Source of the DNA: Oscillospiraceae bacterium
Lineage (GTDB): Bacteria > Bacillota_A > Clostridia > Oscillospirales > Oscillospiraceae
DNA: 13,094 nucleotides
Direction: 5' to 3'
Assembly: GCA_017936985.1 (NCBI GenBank)
Contig: JAGBEM010000101.1
Coordinates: forward strand, 1-13,094
This document shows positions 1 through 6,238 of the stretch, in pieces (the stretch's first letter is position 1; every line of letters starts with the position of its first letter). The notes under the pieces were generated by a model, which saw only the letters and a list, made by a program, of their open reading frames with translations, did no database searches and was not told where the DNA came from. A program made the translations under genes and the position numbers.

Positions 1-92
1 ACCCACTTACCCTCTTCGGGAATGGGAGCGGGGCCGTGATAGGCGCCCTTGGCCACGGAGCACATATGTTGTACTTCGCTACTGTAAATCAT
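1..92 (-). CDS. NifU-like iron-sulfur cluster assembly scaffold protein (N-terminal fragment)
   Basis: Only the first 30 codons are inside the window; the gene continues past the left edge. The visible protein starts MIYSSEVQHMCSVAKG and goes on HGPAPIPEEGKWV. From memory this matches the N-terminus of a NifU/IscU-like scaffold protein of anaerobic Clostridia, in which a short leader with a CxxxKG motif precedes the cluster-binding cysteines. The role would be assembling Fe-S clusters in the cytoplasm and passing them to apo-proteins. The cysteines needed to confirm this lie outside the window. The ATG at 92-90 has a GAAAGGA ribosome binding site at 101-107 (minus strand). The gene lies 107 bp downstream of dus on the same strand but has its own strong promoter, so it is probably a separate unit. 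The assignment is moderately sure because so little protein is visible. Confidence 0.6.
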   Translation of the reverse strand, partial: MIYSSEVQHMCSVAKGAYHGPAPIPEEGKW

Positions 93-113
93 GGCAAAAT
101 TCCTTTCTTTTCA

Positions 114-131
114 AAGGCGATGGCTCGCCTT
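114..131 (-). other. Leader hairpin of the scaffold gene
   Basis: The predicted 5' leader contains a perfect 7-bp stem, AAGGCGA / TCGCCTT, closed by a 4-nt loop GCCA (minus strand). It ends 21 nt upstream of the start codon and leaves the ribosome binding site free. No T-tract follows directly that would make it a convincing terminator. A role in mRNA stability is possible, but nothing in the sequence shows a function. Confidence 0.5.
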
Positions 132-148
132 AATGATTTTCCGCAAAT

Positions 149-177
149 ATTATACAGGTAAGCCGATAAAAAGTCAA
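149..177 (-). promoter_or_regulatory. Sigma-A promoter of the NifU-like scaffold gene
   Basis: On the minus strand a -35 box TTGACT (177-172) and a perfect -10 box TATAAT (154-149) are separated by exactly 17 bp. Transcription would start near 142, giving a leader of about 50 nt before the ATG at 92. This is one of the two best promoter matches in the window. It implies strong, largely factor-independent transcription of the downstream gene. Confidence 0.85.
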
Positions 178-199
178 TTACCGACGGACAATGTTTTTC

Positions 200-1120
200 T
201 CATTTCATCGGCAGTGTTGCAAATATCTCACCTGTAATAGACCTGTATTCAGCCAGGTCTGTGGTTTTTCGCAGCCGCTTCCAGAGTTTGTCGCTGCCTT
301 CAAAACGGGTGATCATAAAGCCCCAGTTTTCTTTCATCCGGAACATGGCATTCCGGCTGCCGCCAAACGCTACCAGATAGGTTTCCAAAAGCGCATCACA
401 GAAGGCTTGCAGCGTTTTTCTGTCCGTTCCTCCGCTGCGCATGCCCGGGTCTGCCACCAGACCTCTGCCGATCATCACTGCGCCCACATTGGGAAATGCT
501 TCCTCGATCCTCTTTGCCTCTTCCAGACTTGTGATGTCGCCATTGTAGCACAGAGGATTTTTGCTGTGCCCGGCAGCATAGCGAAACTGCGCCATATCTA
601 TATCCCCGCTGTAAAACTGGCTGCGCACTCTCGGATGCACCGTCAGCTCCGCGATTGGATACTGATTGTAAATTTCCAGCAGCTTGGCAAATTCCTCTGG
701 GTCTTCATAGCCCAACCGGGTCTTGACGGAAATTGGCAGCGGCGAAGCCGCGAAGATCGCATCCAGAAACCGCTTCAAGCCTTCCAGATCCCGGAGCATA
801 CCGCTTCCCTTCCCCTTGGCAGTGACTGTGCCGGAGGGGCAGCCCAAATTCAAGTTGACTTCCGTATAGCCCCTGTCCTTGATCACTTCTGCTGCCCAGA
901 GGAAATCCTCCGGCACTTTGGTCAGAATCTGTGGGATCGCCATAAAGCCTTCTGTATCCGCAAGAGGCAGTTCCCGCTCCTCCCGGTTGGTCAGTGTCCG
1001 ATGGACAGTAGGCGACAAAAACGGCATATAGTACCGATCCAGCCCGGGGAAATATTGATGATGCAGCCGGCGGTAAATACTGTCCGTCAGTCCCTCCATG
1101 GGCGCAAAATAATAGTGCAT
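200..1120 (-). CDS. dus: tRNA-dihydrouridine synthase
   Basis: This 306-aa cytoplasmic flavoenzyme of the Dus family (PF01207) reduces specific uridines in the tRNA D-loop to dihydrouridine with FMN and NAD(P)H. The N-terminal TIM barrel shows the family signature in order: APMEGLTD at residues 6-13 (FMN site), NLGCPSG at 91-97 with catalytic Cys94, lysines 103 and 105 just after it, VKTRLG at 132-137, VHPR at 161-164, NGD at 193-195 and IGRG at 217-220. A short helical C-terminal domain follows. The length is near that of the DusB type, but I cannot assign a subfamily or target position. The ATG at 1120-1118 has a strong AAAGGAG ribosome binding site 7-8 nt upstream. The gene lies downstream of rnj, behind the rnj terminator and a pair of inverted repeats. 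I found no clear promoter of its own. A 348-aa plus-strand reading frame over the same DNA is an antisense shadow. Confidence 0.95.
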   Translation of the reverse strand: MHYYFAPMEGLTDSIYRRLHHQYFPGLDRYYMPFLSPTVHRTLTNREERELPLADTEGFMAIPQILTKVPEDFLWAAEVIKDRGYTEVNLNLGCPSGTVTAKGKGSGMLRDLEGLKRFLDAIFAASPLPISVKTRLGYEDPEEFAKLLEIYNQYPIAELTVHPRVRSQFYSGDIDMAQFRYAAGHSKNPLCYNGDITSLEEAKRIEEAFPNVGAVMIGRGLVADPGMRSGGTDRKTLQAFCDALLETYLVAFGGSRNAMFRMKENWGFMITRFEGSDKLWKRLRKTTDLAEYRSITGEIFATLPMK

Positions 1121-1163
1121 ACCGCTCTCCTTTATCGCACAAAATACAAACTTCGGTCAAAGG

Positions 1164-1250
1164 ATCTCTCCCAGCGATGCGCCACGGGAGATGTTCACAG
1201 GAGAGGGTGCATTTGGCGCGCGGGAGCGCGACATTAACGCCTCTCCTGTG
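1164..1250. repeat. Two adjacent inverted repeats in the dus leader region
   Basis: The larger dyad has perfect 11-bp arms, CACAGGAGAGG at 1196-1206 and its complement at 1240-1250. The 33-bp interior is itself GC-rich and partly self-complementary (GGCGCGC / GCGCG around 1215-1230). Directly beside it, TCTCCC (1167-1172) pairs with GGGAGA (1186-1191) around an inner GCG/CGC pair. Together they fill most of the gap between the rnj terminator and dus. No convincing small protein fits; the minus-strand frame that crosses it continues out of frame into dus. It is probably a dispersed intergenic repeat or a structured dus leader. I cannot tell which from one copy. Confidence 0.6.
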
Positions 1251-1322
1251 TCGGCTTCTTTTCGTTCTTTTCTTGCCGAAACAAGAAAAAACAAAGAGCC
1301 AAACATAGTAACTCCCATTTAA

Positions 1323-1354
1323 CCACAAAAGCCGCCCTTTTGCAAGGGCGGCTT
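1323..1354 (-). terminator. Intrinsic terminator of rnj
   Basis: Five bases past the rnj stop, the minus strand reads a stem of 9 GC-rich pairs (GCCGCCCTT / AAGGGCGGC, 1352-1344 with 1339-1331). It extends by two A-T pairs, has a 4-nt loop GCAA, and is followed by TTTTGTGG. This ends the rnj transcript and separates it from dus. The same stem read on the plus strand lacks a good T-tract. Confidence 0.85.
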
Positions 1355-1359
1355 GCTTG

Positions 1360-3015
1360 TTAAATTTCCGTGATTACCGGCAGGATCATAGGATTGCGCT
1401 TTGTCTGCTTGTACAGGTAACCGGAAAGGTCACTCTTGATGGCAGATTTCAGCGTTGCCCAGTCCCGGCTGCGCCGGCGACTGCACCGTTCAATGGCCTC
1501 CATAGCCACCTCACGGAGCTCCTCCATCAGCTCCTCGGATTCTTTCACATAGATAAAACCTCTTGTGATGATGTCCGGACCGGAGATCACACTGCCGTCC
1601 TGGCTGCTCAAGTTGACACAAACAACGATCATGCCGTCTTGGGCCAGATGCTTGCGGTCTCTAAGCACCACACTGCCCACATCGCCCACGCCGGTGCCGT
1701 CCACAAAGACCTTACCTGCCGGCACAGTGCCTGTGATCTTACAGCTTCTGCCGGTCAGTTCAAAGACAGAGCCGATCTCGCCGATGCACACATGATTCGC
1801 CTTGACTCCCATCTGCTGGGCCAGCTTACCGTGGATCTGCAGATGCCGCTGCTCGCCGTGGACAGGGATAAAAAACCTGGGCTTCGTCAGCGCATGGACG
1901 ATCTTCAGCTCTTCCTGGCAGGCGTGACCGGAAACGTGCAGGCCCTCGCTCTTTTCATACACCACATCCGCACCCTTGCGATACAGTTCATTGATGATCT
2001 TACTGACCGCCTTTTCATTGCCCGGAATAGCAGATGCCGAGATGATGATCCGGTCGCCGGAGGTAATATCCACCTGCTTGTGGGTAGAAAACGCCATGCG
2101 GTACAGAGCCGACATATTTTCGCCCTGGGATCCGGTGGAAACGATAACCACCTTGTTCTTCGGCAGGCTCTTGGTGGCAGCCAGATCCACGATGGTGCCG
2201 GGCTTAACTTTCAGATAGCCCAGTTCCTGGGCAACCTTCAGCATATTTTCCATGCTCCGGCCGGTGACTGCCACTTTTCTGCCGTAGCGCTGCGCCGTAG
2301 CCAAAACCGCCTGGATCCGGTGCATATTGGATGCAAAGGTGGTCACGATGATCCGCTGATCGCAGTTTTTAAACTGCCGGTCCAAACCTTCCGCCACCAC
2401 ATTTTCGCTGGGCGTATAGCCGCCACGCTCCACATTGGTGGAGTCGCACAGCAGTGCCAGCACGCCCTTGTTGCCTAGCTCACCCAGCCGGGCCAGATCT
2501 GTCATGCCACCCTCTGCGGTAGGATCGATCTTAAAGTCGCCGGTCATCACCACCGTACCTACCGGGGTATGGATGGCAAAAGCCACCGCGTCAGCGATGG
2601 AATGGTTCACATGGATGAATTCCACCGTAAAGCAGCCGGCTTTGACCGTATCGCCGGGCTTATGAGTGATCAGCTTCACCGTATCCGCCAGGCGGTGCTC
2701 CTCCAGCTTCAGTTTGATCAGCCCATTGGTCATGGCTGTGCCATGGATCGGGCAATTCACTTCGCGCATACAGTAAGGAATGGAACCGATATGATCTTCA
2801 TGCCCGTGGGTAATAAACATACCCCGCAGTTTCTTCTGGTTGGCAACCAGATAGGAAAAATCGGGGATCACCAGATCCACGCCGTACATATCCTCCTCCG
2901 GGAAACCCACGCCGCAGTCCACTACGATCATATCCTTGCCGTATTCCAGGACGGTACAGTTTTTGCCGATCTCATCCAAGCCGCCCAGGGGAATAATTTT
3001 CAGTTTTTCTGCCAA
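1360..3015 (-). CDS. rnj: Ribonuclease J
   Basis: The 551-aa product is a beta-CASP metallo-beta-lactamase ribonuclease. It acts as a 5'-3' exonuclease and endonuclease in mRNA decay and rRNA maturation in the cytoplasm. Motifs in order: GGLDEIGKN at 11-19, the zinc motif HGHEDH at 70-75, ligands His138 and Asp160 (TGDF), the beta-CASP insertion with STGSQGE at 293-299, VSGH at 361-364 and PVHGEQRH at 384-391, then the C-terminal dimer domain. The length matches the family (about 550-560 aa). All catalytic residues I looked for are present. The start is a TTG at 3015-3013. An in-frame TGA lies only three codons upstream (TGA TTT TAC TTG), so no longer form is possible. An AAAGGAG site lies about 12 nt upstream of the TTG, a rather wide spacing that together with TTG suggests restrained translation. 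A 5' leader of about 190 nt and a dedicated terminator make it a single-gene unit. Confidence 0.96.
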   Translation of the reverse strand: MAEKLKIIPLGGLDEIGKNCTVLEYGKDMIVVDCGVGFPEEDMYGVDLVIPDFSYLVANQKKLRGMFITHGHEDHIGSIPYCMREVNCPIHGTAMTNGLIKLKLEEHRLADTVKLITHKPGDTVKAGCFTVEFIHVNHSIADAVAFAIHTPVGTVVMTGDFKIDPTAEGGMTDLARLGELGNKGVLALLCDSTNVERGGYTPSENVVAEGLDRQFKNCDQRIIVTTFASNMHRIQAVLATAQRYGRKVAVTGRSMENMLKVAQELGYLKVKPGTIVDLAATKSLPKNKVVIVSTGSQGENMSALYRMAFSTHKQVDITSGDRIIISASAIPGNEKAVSKIINELYRKGADVVYEKSEGLHVSGHACQEELKIVHALTKPRFFIPVHGEQRHLQIHGKLAQQMGVKANHVCIGEIGSVFELTGRSCKITGTVPAGKVFVDGTGVGDVGSVVLRDRKHLAQDGMIVVCVNLSSQDGSVISGPDIITRGFIYVKESEELMEELREVAMEAIERCSRRRSRDWATLKSAIKSDLSGYLYKQTKRNPMILPVITEI

Positions 3016-3204
3016 GTAAAATCAGTACTCCTTTCAAATTCTGGTCAAATAACCATGCAAAACACAGGCACCCGCCTTCTCCTTCCCCGGCCCTGTATCG
3101 CCGCTTTGGGAGAAAAACGCCTGCTTGATTATGGATTGCGCGGAAAGCGCCAGATCCAGCGCTCCGCAATTTATGCCCGGGTCAGCACATCCCGGCGCAT
3201 TGCA
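3016..3204 (-). promoter_or_regulatory. Long 5' leader of rnj with a strong hairpin
   Basis: From the predicted start near 3204 to the TTG codon the rnj transcript has about 190 untranslated nt. It contains a stem-loop at 3170-3135 (minus strand): outer arms ATTGCG / CGCAAT, inner arms GCGC / GCGC, small asymmetric bulges, and an 8-nt loop. I see no conserved riboswitch core and no plausible leader peptide longer than a few codons. Autoregulation by cleavage of its own leader would suit a ribonuclease, but that is inference only. Confidence 0.45.
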
Positions 3205-3209
3205 CATAT

Positions 3210-3218
3210 AGTATAGCA
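3210..3218 (-). promoter_or_regulatory. Extended -10 promoter of rnj
   Basis: The minus strand reads TGC TATACT (3218-3210), an extended -10 element with TATACT matching 5 of 6 consensus bases. The -35 region is poor: the best TTG-containing hexamer, TTGTGT, sits 19 bp upstream. The TG extension probably compensates. It faces away from gdpP, so the two genes are divergently transcribed. Confidence 0.65.
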
Positions 3219-3272
3219 CATTTATTGTAAAAGTACACAATTATTTTTCGCTTCCCTTTGACACCCCTCGCC

Positions 3273-3567
3273 AAATTGGGGATTTAGCGAGCTGTTAAGC
3301 CTTCCCCTGGGGGAAGGTGACCGAGCGTAAGCGAGGTCGGATGAGGGTCAGCCCTGTACCGATTATTGCAATAGCTCAGTAGAATCGGTTCTTGTTTTGC
3401 CCTCATCAGTCAAAAATCAGAGATTTTTGCCAGCTGTTGTATCGGTATGCTTGCCCCCGGCAAGCATAGAGATTTCGATTCGCTGCGCGGAGCACCACCC
3501 CAGAGGGGAAGCCTTTAGGCGCTCCCGTGCCGGAGTGGTTATCCAACAGCTCGACAAATAAGAATTT
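3273..3567. mobile_element. MITE-like hairpin-chain element, copy 1
   Basis: This 295-bp non-coding element shares most of its sequence with 12018-12250, in the same orientation. Its ends are inverted repeats: CGAGCTGTT at 3288-3296 and its complement at 3545-3553. Further outward the symmetry continues imperfectly (AAATT at 3273-3277, ATTTAGC against GACAAAT, AATTT at 3563-3567). Inside lie successive hairpins: CCTTCCCC/GGGGAAGG (3300-3317), GACC..GGTC with a GTAA loop (3319-3338), ACCGATT/AATCGGT (3358-3389), CAAAAATC/GATTTTTG (3411-3429) and a perfect 10-bp TATGCTTGCC stem (3446-3468). That last stem is in a segment of roughly 60-75 nt missing from copy 2. The motif GATGAGGG after the second hairpin recurs inverted near 3400. 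It carries no transposase, so it would be mobilised in trans, if at all. No clear target-site duplication is visible. It sits between the divergent rnj and gdpP promoters. Confidence 0.8.
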
Positions 3568-3603
3568 GCACTTCACATTTTTCATTTATATTGTGAAAAC
3601 CAG

Positions 3604-3632
3604 TTGCACCTTTGCTTTTCATTTGCTATAAT
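3604..3632 (+). promoter_or_regulatory. Promoter of the gdpP operon
   Basis: A perfect -10 box TATAAT (3627-3632) is preceded by TGC, giving an extended -10. A weak -35 box TTGCAC (3604-3609) lies at 17-bp spacing. The start would fall near 3639, leaving a leader of about 47 nt. Just upstream, TTCACA (3572-3577) and TGTGAA (3592-3597) form a 6-bp inverted repeat that could bind a regulator; that is weak evidence. No other convincing promoter was found before rplI, dnaB, tilS, hpt or ftsH, so this may drive the whole run. Confidence 0.75.
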
Positions 3633-3685
3633 ATCGGGTAAGATGAAGATATTATGGGCATTGTGCCCTCTAAGGAGGCAGTGAT

Positions 3686-5662
3686 ATGAACAAAAAGCTG
3701 GGTCGGCTTTTCTGGCCGGGTCTCTGGGTATACTTTACCGTCATGGCAGGCTTTGCCATTGCTGCCGCTCTGATGGAGCAATACATTCTCGCCGGCGTGG
3801 AAGGCGCCCTCACTATCCTGGTGCTGGGTTACTATCTTTTCTGCCGCACCAAGCGCCACCGCACCATTGGACACTATGTCCGCACCACCTTTAATTCCTA
3901 CGAAGCCGCCAACGGCGCGGATACTCCCTTCCCCATGGCGCTGATCCGCTTGGGTGACGGATGTATCATTTGGACAAACGACCGTTTCTCCAGTATCACC
4001 GGTTATCAGGAATCCTACCTGGAGCAGTCTCTGAGCCGGGTGCTGCCTCAGCTCTCCATCGACTGGCTGGCGGACGGCAAAAACGAATACCCCTACGACA
4101 TGGCCATCGGCAGCCGCCGCTACCGGGTCTATGGCACTACCGCCCGGGCAGATGATCCGGACAACACGGTGCTGGGTATGCTGTATTTCAGCGATCTGAC
4201 GGAGCTTTATCAGGTTCGGGACGAATACATCCGCTCCCGCCCTGTGGTTTCCATCATTCTCATTGACAACTATGAGGAAATGATCAAGAACCTTTCCGAA
4301 GGTGCCATTTCCAACCTCAACGCCCAGATCAACGAGGTTCTGACCAAGTGGACAGAACCCTACCACGGTCTGCTGCGTACGCTGGAACGAAACCGGTTCC
4401 TGTTCGTATTTGAAAAGAAGGACTTAAACCGGGCTATCGAGGGTAAATTCTCCCTCCTGGAAGACATTCACGAGGTCACCAGTCCCTCCGGACTTGCCGC
4501 CTCCATCTCCATGGGTATCGGCATCGACGGTTCCCATTTTGAGGAATCCTACAATTTTGCCGCTCTGTCCATCGAAATGGCTCTCAGCCGGGGCGGTGAC
4601 CAGGCTGTCATCAAAGACCGCTTCAATTTCACCTTCTACGGCGGCATCGGCAAAGAGGCCGATCACCGCAGCAAGGTTCGTTCCCGTGTCACTGCCAACT
4701 CCCTGATGGAGCTTATCGGCCAGAGCAGCCATGTGTTCATCATGGGTCACAGCAACGCAGACATGGATGCCGTAGGCGCAGCCATGGGCATTAGCTGTAT
4801 GTGCCGGAAGAAGGGCAAAAAAGCCTATATTGTACTGGATCTGGAAAACAACGCTTCCGAGCGTCTGCTTTCTGAGATCCGCCAGGTGCCGGAATACCGG
4901 GACACCTTCATCTCCGGTCAGGAAGCGCTTTTGCTGTGCGACAACCACAGTATTCTGGTCGTGGTCGACACCAACCGCCCCGACCAAGTGGAGTGCAGAC
5001 CCCTTCTGGAAGCCATTTCCAAGGTCTGTGTGGTGGATCATCACCGTAGAGCTGCCGATTATATTAATCCAGTGGTGGTAAACCTCCACGAACCCTATGC
5101 TTCCTCCGCCGCCGAGCTGGTCACCGAGCTTCTGCAATACTCCGTTGAGAAAACGGACGTACTCCCCATTGAAGCCAAGAGCCTGCTTGCCGGCTTGTTC
5201 CTGGATACCAAGAGCTTTAACGTCCGCACCGGCGAGCGTACCTTTGAAGCCGCCGCTGTGCTGAAGCAGTGGGGCGCGGAGCCTGTGGAAGTCAAAAAGC
5301 TGCTGCAAAGTGACTTCCAGGACACCATGGCAAAATATCAGATCATCAAGGCCTCCCGGCTATACCGGCAGGATATTGCCATTGCTGCCTTGAGCAGCGG
5401 CACTTCCCGGACGCTGGCAGCCCAGGCAGCGGATGAGCTTTTGAATATTTCTGGCATCAGCGCTTCCTTTGTACTGTATCCGGAAGAGGATCGGGTGTTT
5501 ATTTCCGCCCGTTCCATCGGCCAGACCAACGTGCAGATGGTTCTGGAACCTCTGGGCGGCGGCGGCAATGCTGCAACAGCCGGCGCACAGATCAGCAACA
5601 CCACCGTCAAGGATGTCCTGGATAAGCTGGTGGCATCCATCGATAAGTTCTATGAAGAATAA
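3686..5662 (+). CDS. gdpP: Cyclic-di-AMP phosphodiesterase GdpP (DHH-DHHA1)
   Basis: The 658-aa membrane protein hydrolyses c-di-AMP to 5'-pApA and so sets the level of this second messenger, which controls potassium and osmolyte uptake and wall stress. Two membrane helices lie at about residues 9-30 and 34-53. A PAS-like domain (about 80-175) and a degenerate GGDEF domain (about 183-315, with SRGGDQ at 301-306) follow. The DHH domain has HSNADMDA at 355-362, VVDTN at 426-430, DHH at 451-453 and DTKS at 507-510; the DHHA1 domain has the glycine-rich [12 protein letters not shown] near 624-635. Metal-binding residues His355, Asp359, Asp361, Asp428, His452 and Asp507 appear intact. Length and order match Bacillus GdpP (659 aa). 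The degenerate GGDEF is normal for the family, where it lacks cyclase activity. The ATG has AAGGAGG seven bases upstream. It is the first gene of the plus-strand run. Confidence 0.96.
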   Translation: MNKKLGRLFWPGLWVYFTVMAGFAIAAALMEQYILAGVEGALTILVLGYYLFCRTKRHRTIGHYVRTTFNSYEAANGADTPFPMALIRLGDGCIIWTNDRFSSITGYQESYLEQSLSRVLPQLSIDWLADGKNEYPYDMAIGSRRYRVYGTTARADDPDNTVLGMLYFSDLTELYQVRDEYIRSRPVVSIILIDNYEEMIKNLSEGAISNLNAQINEVLTKWTEPYHGLLRTLERNRFLFVFEKKDLNRAIEGKFSLLEDIHEVTSPSGLAASISMGIGIDGSHFEESYNFAALSIEMALSRGGDQAVIKDRFNFTFYGGIGKEADHRSKVRSRVTANSLMELIGQSSHVFIMGHSNADMDAVGAAMGISCMCRKKGKKAYIVLDLENNASERLLSEIRQVPEYRDTFISGQEALLLCDNHSILVVVDTNRPDQVECRPLLEAISKVCVVDHHRRAADYINPVVVNLHEPYASSAAELVTELLQYSVEKTDVLPIEAKSLLAGLFLDTKSFNVRTGERTFEAAAVLKQWGAEPVEVKKLLQSDFQDTMAKYQIIKASRLYRQDIAIAALSSGTSRTLAAQAADELLNISGISASFVLYPEEDRVFISARSIGQTNVQMVLEPLGGGGNAATAGAQISNTTVKDVLDKLVASIDKFYEE

Positions 5663-5673
5663 AACTCACTCCA

Positions 5674-5711
5674 TGTCATTGCGAGGAGCCGCAGGCGACG
5701 TGGCAATCTCC
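5674..5711. repeat. REP-like palindromic repeat between gdpP and rplI
   Basis: The stretch begins TGTCATTGCGAGGAGC and ends CGACGTGGCAATCTCC, with ATTGC at 5678-5682 and GCAAT at 5703-5707 as inverted arms. This pattern (CATTGCGAG ... GCAATCTC) is, from memory, a short intergenic repeat found dispersed in many unrelated bacterial genomes. A second small hairpin, CCTGC/GCAGG (5710-5714 with 5721-5725), follows before the rplI ribosome binding site. It lies inside the operon and may affect mRNA stability. Only one copy is in the window. Confidence 0.6.
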
Positions 5712-5751
5712 TGCCTTTACGCAGGGGTATCATCTAAGGAGGATATGTACC

Positions 5752-6198
5752 ATGAAAGTTATTCTGTTACAGGATGTTAAGGGCAAGGGTAAAAAGGGTC
5801 AGATGCTGGAAGTGTCTGACGGCTACGCCCGTAACTTTATGCTGCCCAAAAAGCTGGCTATCGAAGCCACACCGGACGCCATCAACACCATGCGTATGAA
5901 CGACAAGGCCACCCAGGAACGGATCGCCAAAGAAAAGGCAGAAGCGCTGGCCCTTTCCAAGCAGCTGCGGGAAATGACCCTGGTGGTCACCGCCAAGGGT
6001 GGCGGCGCAGGCCGTCTTTTCGGCTCTGTTACCAATCAGGAGATCGCCGACGCACTGGAAAAGAAGTCCGGCATCAAGCTGGACAAGCGCAAGATTGCCA
6101 TTTCTGATCCCATCAAGTCCGTAGGCACTTACACTGTGACCTGCAAGCTGGGTTACGAGATCACTGCCCCCCTTACCGTTAAGATCGAAGAGGCCTAA
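5752..6198 (+). CDS. rplI: 50S ribosomal protein bL9
   Basis: The 148-aa ribosomal protein binds domain V of 23S rRNA near the base of the L1 stalk and helps maintain reading frame. The N-terminal domain is classic: [17 protein letters not shown] with its run of basic residues, then [16 protein letters not shown] (about 22-36). A long charged connecting helix (about 41-75, [20 protein letters not shown]) leads to the C-terminal rRNA-binding domain, with [13 protein letters not shown] at about 82-94. Length is standard (148-150 aa). AAGGAGG lies at a good distance before the ATG; a nearby out-of-frame ATG four codons earlier is not used. The 89-bp gap from gdpP holds a REP-like repeat. The gdpP-rplI-dnaB order is widely conserved in Bacillota. 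Confidence 0.98.
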   Translation: MKVILLQDVKGKGKKGQMLEVSDGYARNFMLPKKLAIEATPDAINTMRMNDKATQERIAKEKAEALALSKQLREMTLVVTAKGGGAGRLFGSVTNQEIADALEKKSGIKLDKRKIAISDPIKSVGTYTVTCKLGYEITAPLTVKIEEA

Positions 6199-6238
6199 AT
6201 CCCTTTTGCGTATTTTTTAGAGAAAGAGGAGAATCTAC

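Noticed and set aside
1141..1160. TTGACC at about 1159-1154 (minus strand) as a dus promoter
   Set aside because: The hexamer at 17-bp spacing is CGATAA, a poor -10 box that also overlaps the ribosome binding site region, so I did not call a promoter.
191..1237. 348-aa plus-strand reading frame opposite dus
   Set aside because: It is antisense to a gene with a complete Dus signature, has no ribosome binding site, and its protein resembles no family I know. It is a shadow of GC-rich codon usage.
705..1328. 207-aa minus-strand frame running from the rnj terminator into dus
   Set aside because: It overlaps the start of dus in another frame and its N-terminal part is the inverted-repeat region. 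It has no ribosome binding site, so it is more likely a repeat plus a shadow than a gene.
1357..2478. 373-aa plus-strand reading frame opposite rnj
   Set aside because: It lies wholly opposite the conserved RNase J sequence; the His- and Gln-rich translation is typical of antisense frames.
3273..3567. Possible CRISPR array or tandem repeat because of many short palindromes
   Set aside because: The hairpins differ from each other and there are no regularly spaced identical repeats or spacers.
4424..5308. 294-aa and nearby minus-strand frames opposite gdpP
   Set aside because: They mirror the conserved DHH/DHHA1 coding region, lack start signals and have low-complexity shadow composition.
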